DNA from: Branchiostoma floridae
Taxonomy: Eukaryota > Chordata > Leptocardii > Amphioxiformes > Branchiostomatidae
NCBI RefSeq assembly: GCF_000003815.2
Contig: NC_049980.1
Span: 10,832,623-10,896,622, forward strand
Length of the DNA stretch: 64,000 nucleotides
Direction of reading: 5' to 3'
Under the pieces are notes generated by a model. That model searched no databases and had not been told where the DNA came from. It worked only from the letters and a program-made list of their open reading frames with translations. The translations under genes and the position numbers were made by a program. Of this stretch, positions 11,482-19,841 are shown piece by piece; position 1 is the stretch's first letter, and each line of letters starts with the position of its first letter.

Positions 11482-14400
11482 CAAACACATTAAAACAACA
11501 CAGATGTGGTCCTTCTCAATTTACGAACCAAACTTATCAGAGGAAGTCAAAGCCACGATAGCAGACAGTATACGTCGATGAAGGTTAGACATCCAGATAT
11601 TAAGATATGCCAAAAAGCAGATACTCAAGCAACTGGATATGATTTAGAAACGGTCAGACGTTTCAGATAGCATGCACCATCGTTCGTCAGTGACAATGGA
11701 GTGATCTGGGAGAAATTGATATTTCATACCCTAACTATGAATGCAAAAGGGTCGAAGACAATTTTGGGTGTCGAATAGGAAACATAGTAAGACAAAGTCA
11801 AGCTGAATACAATTTTGGATTCGGATAGGAAACAAAGGTAAGGCAAGGTTGACGCCTAATAGCTGATAAATAATAATAAATAACAAAGAATAATAAACCA
11901 TTACTACTACTACTACTACTATGCAAATGGGGATCTAAATGACTCAATTACATCAACCTTAGTGGATGCAATCTGAAACGTCTGACCGTTTCCAAATCAT
12001 ATCTAGTTACTTGTAATGAGTAACTACTTTTTGGCAATACCTAGTATACCTTCTGGTTCCGTCGCACGTGACTCAAAAAACTTATAGTATCCTCCTCCCC
12101 GTACCAGACCATAGGGGATGTCGGTCTGTGCTGCTAGGTCCTCAAGGGAATTGATGGTTGGAGACATTCGATTCACCTGGAACAAATGCAAACTCTGAGC
12201 TGTTGTTGGTAGTAGATATACAATAGAAAGTGCTGTTCTATAAAAATAATTCCTACCATTTGAATGATGACGAATTCAAAAGAGAGTAAGAAAGGTGACG
12301 CTTTGGACTTATGAAACCTACATATCAAGATAAACTACAATGTACATAACAGCCATATAACATATAACAGGTTAGATTAAAAACAGTTGGGAAATTCCGA
12401 TCCCCTCTCATTGGAAACAGAAAAATGGTACTGCAAGTTGCACAGAATACGAAACGTTTAGTGTCGGTAATGATCTTTTGATCTGATTTGATACTTACCG
12501 GTCGACGAGGAAAACTGAAAACTGAATGTACAGTACGAAGTCTAATACTACTTTTGCGTTAGATGTATGTACGCATTACAGCATGCAACACCAGAGTCTG
12601 CCTTCCACAAGTCAACATTCTTGTTGCTGTTCACCTTGCAGTGCCTAGTGGCAGCCACATTTTCATTGTCATCCAACTGCTGTTTCTTTGTTTGTATTTC
12701 TAAGTTGTGAGGTTGCTAGCCCTGCCACCTTATAACATGCCTGCTACACCCTCTCGAACACGGGTCCCCATTTTACGTGTCCCTTTCGATAGATGTGTGC
12801 AGCCAAAACCGTCTGAGACGCCCTTTCCAAGCGTTTCCCAACAGACCATTACTGTCCCTCAGAGGACCATTATCAGATTCGAGCCATAATCCCCTTAAAT
12901 CCGTGCACTTCAGCTAAGTTGGCACATTTCTTGTGCCATTTAACATGCCAAGCCAAGGATCAATAAAGCTGACTCTAAATATGAATCTTAATCTAAGTAA
13001 TTACAAGCTGTGACCCACTATGTATCATTCCTCGTTGCGCGTTTCGTTATCAATAAGCTCTGGGCCATGTAATTCGGCGCCAAGCTATAGAAAAAGGTGG
13101 GTCGATAGATTTGGTACATCCATCTGATTTTAACACAGTACAACAAAAGACTCAGTTAAAAGTTGCTGTTCCAGACAGGTTACCTCTTCAGTGGTGCAAT
13201 CAATGTAATCAGGCCAACGGGATTAGTGGTATTATCAAACTTTGATTTGCAAACTATCATTGAGCGACACGATAACGGATCATTTTACAGGCTGTTTTGA
13301 AAATCGGGAAATAACGATATGCGTCTGTCTAACGTCAGTCACAGTAGGTATTCATTTCGCTAAGGAGATTCTGTGATTCAACTTTGACAAAACGCAAATG
13401 TCAAAAACGGCCTGGCGCTGTCTAAGAGCTTGATAAGCTGGTTTACGTTATTCGTCACCTGTTAAACTAATTTGAAGGCCTATGCCTTTGGCAATAGACA
13501 CAGAATGGCAAGCCGGGAACTTCAAATTTGCATCACATTAGGCATGCGCAATGTAAACCTTGAACTGGCTTATCAACACAACGCAATTAGTACAGAATGG
13601 CCAGCGGGGACTTTGACAAATCTATTAAGTCTGCATCACATTAGACATACAAAACGCAAACGTTGAGCTGACTTATCAACAGAAGACATATAGTACCGTC
13701 AGGGAGGCCGTGAGATTAGCTGTGTAAGTGGTGATGACGATCAGCGCGAAGAACCACCAGAACGCCACCAGGATCCTCACGGGAGGGGAGCGGGGGGCCG
13801 GCTCTCCGCCTGTAACACAGTAGTAATTAGAAGTGTTGTTATATAGTACATGCCTACACCATTGCAATACTATATCAAAGAATCATGTTAGCCCTTATTT
13901 TATGTTGATAAGGTTGTTAAGGTTTGTCCCATACCTCTGTTTTGTACTTTTTGTAATGGTTGTTGCCATACGTTGTATAATGTATAATTGTCGTGCAATA
14001 AAGTTCTTCTGTTATCTGCACATTACCATACATTACCACCGATAGAATTGTTGCGCAAACATCCGCATAACAAGGTCAATGTATCTGTACATCATTCCAA
14101 CATGTGAGATCAGATAATTCACACATGATCATTACTGTATTGTAAACCTTATAATGTATTTATGACATTTCGCTGTTCTGTATCTGTATGTAGTTTACTA
14201 GTTGTTGCCATACGTTGTATCCTTACGATTGGGGAGCAATAAAGTTCATTCATTCAATTCACAGCGGCGGGCAAAACAGCACAGCAATCAACATATTTCA
14301 ATTCCCTTCGGACAAGACCGTCCGTGACACCTAAATGCATGCACCATTTTAATGTCAAGGCAACAAAATTCAATTAGACCCATCTATATTGAAGAGAGTG

Positions 14401-17400
14401 TTTTATACTCCTTTGGGGTGTACAGCCTTGTAAGTCTTCACCTGTACTATTAGATTTTTTTTCAAGAAGTCATTAACTTTTCCTCTTCAGGGTCATTCTT
14501 TCTACTAACCTCTTGTGGTTGACGATATTGTGAACAGATATATAGCATAGGTTTAGAATGCTGAATTCCTCGAGGTATTCCGTAAAACGTTTTACAAGTT
14601 GTAGCAGGTATGTGACATGCTATTGTCGACCTCCTAAATTTAATCTTTTATACATGCCTGTTACGATGTCAAAAATACGATGTCAGACACAAATCGGCCA
14701 ACCTTTTCTCATTACGGACCACAGCGCCAGCCAGAAGCTGTTCTGAAGCGTGAACTTGTCGTCGTTGTCGTTCTGCGGATCCCCGACGTTTGACCTCAGC
14801 CTCCAGCGACTCACCAGGGATATGGAGGCGGAGATCACGAAGAATGCAACTGTCAACAGCAATAAAAGACATCAATCAACAAATGCTTGGCCTGAACAAT
14901 TCGAAAAGACTAATAGTTTCTATTAGGTCGTTGCACTTGGTGTCTGTAAAGATCATTTTGATTTGAGAATTGTTTGCGTGGAGAGAAAAGATCCTTTAGA
15001 AATAAGCGCCATAATGACTGATTTTTTAAGTTCAACTTCAACAGCTCGTATATTATATTTCTATTGTTTGTTTTGCTTGTTTTTACGTATCGACTATTTT
15101 CCTATTTGACAATTTGTGTTGGTTACGGCATGAACGTAAGTCAATGACTCGAGATTGTTCACGTTATTCACAATATATTGTTGATAAAACAACAGCAGCA
15201 AAAAACGTAACTGCGAGTGAAAGACACAGTTACTAAATGAACTTGATTTTCTCTCAGTTGTATAGTTTGCAATGTACATATTATGTTTTGTATGTATGTA
15301 ATGTTGTGCGTGTATTAATGTATTTTATGTAGACCACTGGAAGAATAGCTGGCAACATAATGTTGTAATAGCTAAAAGTAGATCTGAATTAAGTCAAAGA
15401 AGAAAGAAGCCAAGCCTAATGTGTGGACTTAACCGTCGTTGTATCTAAATTTAGTTGACAGTATACATGTAAATATTGTACCGGTATATACTCAGGCAGT
15501 CGAGAGATCATACCTATATCACATATTGTTCCACTCACCCATGATAGCTAACCACACCTCCGTCCTGAAAGGTTTGACAAAGGCGAAGTAGCCCATTTGA
15601 TTGAGCTCAGGCGCTTTGGTAACCATCCCGACCCCGGAGTGCATGAAGGGGGTGGTGAAGTCCACCACCATCTGACGGTCTGGACTCACACTCAGCGGCG
15701 AAAGGGAGAAGTCCGCATTCTGTACAAACAACACAGCCTTCAGAAATGTGCTCAAAGGTGCCTCTAGACCTCCTAGGAATCTCAGTTGACAGACAGGAAG
15801 GCTTGCAGGCTTGTTCTTTCTATGTCTGTTTTTCCTTATTGGCTTTCCAAAGAAAGAAATTCAATGATGAAAATCATTATTCCATTCCCTCTTTCTTAGT
15901 AAATTCGCTGCTTTGCTCTAACCTTTACCTTAATGAAAAAGCTTTACTTGAAGTTTAAAAATCTATAAGTAGGTCTAGTCAGGATGTCGCGATAGAGACC
16001 AACAAAAGAATTACTTGTGACATGGCATTTATCATTGGGATCTCAGTTGACAGACAGATATGCTTATAGGCTTGTTTTTCTGTGTTTGTTTTTCCTTATT
16101 TGCTTTCCAAAGAAAAAGTTCAACATATAGAAATTTATATTGTATATATAGAAAATTATTGTCCCTTTTAACTTCATTCGCTGCTTTGCTGTAAACTTTC
16201 GCCATAATGAAAAATCTTTACTTGAAGTTTAAAAATCTATAAGTAGGTCAGGATGTCGCCATAGAGACCAACAAAAGAATGACTTGTGACAAGGCGATAA
16301 TTTATAATTGGCATTCCGCTGATAGGCAGACAGGCTGCAGGTAGTTTACAGATTGTATGATTGGCTTGGAACAAGATTAGAATACTGGCATTATTACGTT
16401 ATGAATGAGGCACGAAACAAGGCTTGACAGCACCACCATCAATTTTCAAAGTAGAAGATTTGTTAACATGAGCTTCTAAAGAACAAAAACGAATTATTGT
16501 TCTCGCAGTGCAGATGGGAACTTGGCACACAGTGTAAGAAAAACAGCCAAATCAAATAGAAACCGAGAACGAGTCACTAGAAAAGTTTCAAAATGTAATT
16601 ATCATCTGAACTGTGAGATGGTGAGATAAACGTAGCAAGCAAAGTTTGCTAATTGTTAAGTTCTAGAGTTAAACTGTCAGATACAATCAATGACTCCATC
16701 ATTTGTTTGTTCGGCACGTATGTGATAGTTAAAGGCTTCTTCTCTTGACCTACATGACATGTAACAGGCACTGGCATTGACGGATCGCTGTCTTCTCATT
16801 TTACTACTGGTACAACTCTGCAACTATATTGAATTAGGGAAGACTTTTTGCAGCACGATGATAATGTAACTTATGATCCACTGCTCACTGAGTCATGTGT
16901 TCTATCTGCATAACGTGACGTCACGACAGCAGTGGATTGTTCATCCCTTGGCAAAGACTGGTCCTGTTCAGTTGAAAATTTGGCTGATTCTAATTTTTGT
17001 GTTGGATATTACAGTTCAACTAGTTCAAGAATGACTTCTACCAACACAGATGAAATTTCAAGTTATAACGCAATGTTATTAGGTGTTATGAATATTGCAT
17101 CAGTTTCCTGGTAAACCAGTGATATTAGTTAGACAGTTAGCTACACTGACCCCATTCAGAATTTCCCGGATCTGCCCGGTCCAGTTGCCGCTCTTCTTCT
17201 TCACTCCGAACCCGCGCACATCGTACATCTCGTAGTCGAAGCCGAGATATCGCGAGAGTTCGGTCACCATGTCCACGCAGAAGCCGTAGTACTCAGTTTC
17301 ATTGTTGTCGCCAAGACGTTTCATCGTGAACGGAGCTCTCTGGAGATGAATGAATGAACACCCGTAAATAGTTTCATCAGGTTTTACTCATATAGTGAAC

Positions 17401-18516
17401 ACAACCAAAGTCAAAGTCATTTCCAACATGTCGATGTCTGTCAGACACCATCATCAGGGTTAGAATGACTGATGGTGGTGTCTGATGATGCTGATGCTAA
17501 TATTTTCTGACAGACATCGAACGTTGGAAGTAAGTAGCACTTTGGTTGTGTTTGAAGACATTTACTATATGAATAAATTAAGAAACCTTTTTGTTTACAT
17601 AACCTGGATAGACGTCAAAGTCGTATAGAAATGAATGCAATCAACACCTAGATTTTGTGTGTATATAATATGAAAGAAAACCTGAAATGATGACGATGCT
17701 TCTTGATACAAGCAACTATTGGCGCTTACGTCTGAAAGCGGTAATCATCTATCTTTTCTCGTTGTATTAATCCTTAGCAATTACTATTGGATTAAATCAT
17801 GTCTGTAGACTTAAGCCTGTCTGGTTCAATCTTCGATGGGATGACGTGAATGGAGCTGACCCATATTCTAGGTAAAGGACACGTGCTAATCAAAAGGTCA
17901 TTCGTGTCCATGCCACACAAGGTGACCATGCTGTGCATAGGGGCATAAGGTCGCATTTTACCAATATCTAAGCAAACTTCCGGCGGCGGCAAAAATCATT
18001 GTGTCTTCGAAAAAGATATCCATGCGCCAAGACCATATACATTGGCCACAGAGGGAAAGGCCCAGTGCTGGGGACCAGAAACATGAGAAACATCTGCTTG
18101 GAAATTAGCATTTTATTGAACTCTATTTAGAGATCCGTCAAGAGGTACGCATACATTTTTTCAAGTGTATCACGGTTTGGTATATACCCAAGGGGTTATC
18201 ACTTGTATTTGGGGGCCCAAAATCACCCCGGTCTCTGACTAAAAGAGGTTCATATCTTACGCAAAGACAGAAACCATTACGATCTAGCCCCACCGCTCTC
18301 ACTTTCGGCTTTGGGATTAACAACATACCTCCACCGTCACTATACGTAAGGTCCTGTTGAAGATGTCGCTCGAGAGATGTCCAAGTTGTTCCATCATGTC
18401 CTTCAGCATCGTGCCCATGATGGTGGTCTCTTTATAGGCGTAGCCCTCTCTGTGTGGACCCGATGGCAAGGTGACTGTTCCGCTCAAAGCCCACGGTCCT
18501 GTTGTTGGGACGACCT
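8809..18516 (-). CDS. divergent ionotropic glutamate receptor gene (partial at 5' end)
   Basis: This is a gene-level entry. Ten exons on the minus strand (18329-18516, 17151-17339, 15539-15719, 14703-14849, 13697-13809, 12050-12176, 11065-11163, 10357-10513, 9495-9744, 8809-8937) join with matching phases into a single open frame of 527 codons including the stop. The order is linker, S1 lobe, M1, pore loop M2, M3, S2 lobe, M4 and cytoplasmic tail, as in ligand-gated cation channels of this family. Anchors are LRIVTVE at S1 start, SPLSVSPDR, TYTANLTASLT in M3 (SYTANLAAF family signature), GYGIPTKKGSPL in S2, and M4. The pore has Met-Arg-Lys-Gly at the Q/R region. Ligand contacts differ from AMPA receptors, so the agonist may not be glutamate. 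It could belong to the lancelet-rich Epsilon class or another divergent group; this needs a tree. The amino-terminal domain is not recognised. Confidence 0.88.
9093..9395 (+). repeat. dispersed repeat, copy A (copy B at 32486-32838)
   Basis: Same orientation and order of shared segments as copy B; it lies in the last receptor intron, between the M4 exon and the terminal exon on the genome. Confidence 0.7.
9495..9744 (-). CDS. glutamate receptor exon: end of S2, M4
   Basis: 250 bp, phase 2 to 0, acceptor TTCTACAG and strong donor GTAAGT. It encodes ILKMQETGTLDLLKSKWW, the conserved last S2 helix, a Cys in NGCPLF, and M4 (GLDVFAGVFMVLGAGILL and onward), then a basic cytoplasmic start (TGKSQKK). 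Confidence 0.9.
10357..10513 (-). CDS. glutamate receptor exon: S2 lobe
   Basis: 157 bp, phase 1 to 2, acceptor TATCACAG and donor GTGAGC. It encodes NYVYMADDTTLAYDV, DPECKL and GYGIPTKKGSPLAEAL. At the position of the glutamate-binding Glu of AMPA receptors there is Asp (codon 10491-10493), as in glycine- or D-serine-binding members. Confidence 0.9.
11065..11163 (-). CDS. glutamate receptor exon: S2 lobe
   Basis: 99 bp, phase 1-1, acceptor CTGTCCAG and donor GTACGG. It encodes SGTVFERMWYAMIK and VEGMDRARN, matching the S2 helices before the YxY strand. Confidence 0.85.
11416..11481 (+). repeat. (CAGA)n microsatellite
   Basis: Tetranucleotide run of CAGA with GATA interruptions, next to a G-run at 11408-11415, in a receptor intron. 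Confidence 0.9.
12050..12176 (-). CDS. glutamate receptor exon: M3-S2 linker and start of S2
   Basis: 127 bp, phase 0 to 1, acceptor TGTTCCAG and donor GTATAC. It encodes VNRMSPTINSLEDLAAQTDI, the typical post-M3 linker, then YGLVRGGGYYKFFES. The Ser-Thr pair that contacts the ligand gamma-carboxylate in AMPA receptors is Gly-Tyr here (12087-12092). Confidence 0.9.
13498..13680. repeat. approx. 95-bp tandem duplication
   Basis: ACAGAATGGC recurs at 13499 and 13591. It is followed in both copies by TGCATCACATTAG and, near the end, GACTTATCAAC/GGCTTATCAAC. It lies immediately beside receptor exon 13697-13809. Confidence 0.65.
13697..13809 (-). CDS. glutamate receptor exon: M2-M3
   Basis: 113 bp, phase 1 to 0, acceptor TTACAG and donor GTACTA. 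It encodes the M2-M3 loop (GEPAPRSPPVR), then VAFWWFFALIVITTYTANL and TASLT. This is the M3 gate helix with the family signature, with Thr replacing the first Ser. Confidence 0.93.
13960..14262 (+). repeat. two retroposon-like tails
   Basis: TTGTTGCCATACGTTGTA followed by GCAATAAAGTTC occurs at about 13959-14009 and 14199-14253. The second copy ends in an ATTC run. A diverged third copy lies near 59873-59930. This resembles 3' tails of dispersed LINE/SINE copies. Confidence 0.5.
14703..14849 (-). CDS. glutamate receptor exon: M1 and pore loop
   Basis: 147 bp, phase 1-1, acceptor GTTGACAG; the donor GTTGGC is a weak consensus. It encodes the rest of M1 (AFFVISASISLVSRW), an Asp/Asn-rich linker, and the pore helix FTLQNSFWLALWSVMRK. 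The codon aligned with the AMPA Q/R site is AGA (Arg), 14707-14709. Confidence 0.9.
15539..15719 (-). CDS. glutamate receptor exon: end of S1, start of M1
   Basis: 181 bp, phase 0 to 1, acceptor TTGTACAG and donor GTGAGT. It encodes NADFSLSPLSVSPDRQMVVD, FTTPFM, and the pre-M1/M1 start KPFRTEVWLAIMG. The binding arginine (codon 15675-15677) and preceding Pro are kept; the AMPA Thr between them is Ser. Confidence 0.93.
15779..16345 (+). repeat. approx. 261-bp tandem duplication plus partial third unit
   Basis: Unit 1 (15779-16039) and unit 2 (16040-16309) both start ATCTCAGTTGACAGACAG. They share GCTTTACTTGAAG/TCTTTACTTGAAG and the stretch AAAAATCTATAAGTAGGTC. A partial third unit follows (to about 16345). 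Receptor intron. Confidence 0.75.
17151..17339 (-). CDS. glutamate receptor exon: S1 lobe
   Basis: 189 bp, phase 0-0, acceptor ATCTCCAG and donor GTCAGT. It encodes RAPFTMKRLGDN, YGFCVDMVTELSRYLGFDYE, VRGFGVKKKSGNWTG and REILNG. This is the classic S1 order (binding strand, GFCxD helix, NWTG). Confidence 0.93.
17386..17575. mobile_element. MITE-like inverted repeat
   Basis: Arms of roughly 50-70 bases are mirrored. The left arm has TCATATAGT, ACACAACCAAAG, TTCCAAC and GATGTCTGTCAG. The right arm has CTGACAGACATC, GTTGGAA, CTTTGGTTGTGT and ACTATATGA. No coding capacity. It lies in the receptor intron between the first two S1 exons. Confidence 0.65.
18329..18516 (-). CDS. glutamate receptor exon: linker into S1
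   Basis: 188 bp, phase 1 to 0, acceptor ATACACAG and donor GTATGT. It begins VVPTTGPWALSGTVTL and ends FNRTLRIVTVE, which matches the NRTLxVTT strand that opens the S1 lobe. The part before it does not resemble a usual LIVBP-type amino-terminal domain. Confidence 0.8.
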
Positions 18517-19693
18517 CTGTGTATGGGCATTACATATTGGGAAGTGATTCAAGATCCAGTAATAGTCAATTGCTTCATCTGATAGCTCGTGCCACATTTG
18601 TATGATAAAAGATATTATGATCAACACAAGAACAACAACAAAGTTCTATGAGTCGGCTCAGCCTAGTGATAAAGTAGAATAAGGAAATTGAGCTGCCGCA
18701 AGATGACAAATAGGCTTCCCATAGATGGAATCAATAATATTGATTTAGGCCAAGATGCCTACACCCGACATAAGGCCTCTTGTTTTCTATAGATCAGACG
18801 AAATCTTGTTAGGATTTAGCGGTCTCGATCGTTATCAGGGACTTGCCACTTCCATCATCAAATGTCGAGTTTGAATGGCTCTTAATAGCTTTAAATAGCT
18901 AATGATCGTTAGAGATAAGAGGCACACGGCAGAACACAAACAGAACCCGATGCGGACAGGTGATTCAGAACCCGATCGGTATTCAGGTGACCAAGGCGAA
19001 GTGAAGGCCAGGGTTATTTGTGGTCAAATTGCGTGGAGGTGGGAGGTTACTGTCAAGACATCAATAAACCTACACAACACAGCATCCAGCATGCGTGTAC
19101 TCATAAACCATATTGGAAAGTGCAATTCCGAGAGGAATGGAAAATTTTTCGATTCCATATCTATGACAGGGGATCAGGAAGGCAAAGAAACTCATGATCA
19201 GCACTGATGTTACTGTAAGATGTTCATGGAAAATGTTCGTGGACAATTCTCACGACTGGGAGATGCTCTCTTTGTTGAATTGCTCTGTCCTCTTGGCCCC
19301 TGATTTGTAACACACACAATGACTTCTCAATCATAGCTTCGATTAACTAACTCCAGTCTTTGTCAGGAATGAGCAATATATCCCACTTCTGTAACATCAC
19401 GTTATGTAGGTGCAGGAAAGAGGGAAAGCTGATATATTACTGAAACTGTCGTACGTTTTGCGGCGTTGCTGCTTCCGATTGATTTGACAGATGAACTAGA
19501 GCGCTGAACTAAAAAAAGGAATCGTTTTACGCTTTGTGTCTTTTGCCGTCCCTTTCAATCATACTTGTATGTTCAGTTGCATGGTATCCCAATCATTTAG
19601 TCAAAGGTAACACAAATTCAAGTTAGGAAGCAGCGTCGCCGCCAACGTGACACAGCTTCAGTTAGGAAGGGTTAAGTCAAGTCTTTGTGTTGT
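18517..19693. other. intron or intergenic stretch
   Basis: No exon recognised between the first recognised receptor exon and the LINE. The sequence is unremarkable, with no strong repeat seen. Confidence 0.4.
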
Positions 19694-19709
19694 AAGTTAC
19701 AATTAAGTT
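19694..19709. repeat. LINE target-site duplication, 3' side
   Basis: AAGTTACAATTAAGTT, identical to 24990-25005, directly abutting the poly(A) end of the element. Confidence 0.9.
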
Positions 19710-19841
19710 GTTTTTTTTTTGTTTTTTTTTTAACATAATCTTTATTCATTTTTGAAAAAAAAGACACAACAATACAAAATGGATATACAAAAAGCAACCT
19801 AAGCCAGGAAGGACAATTTGCATTTTCCCAACTAAATTAAT

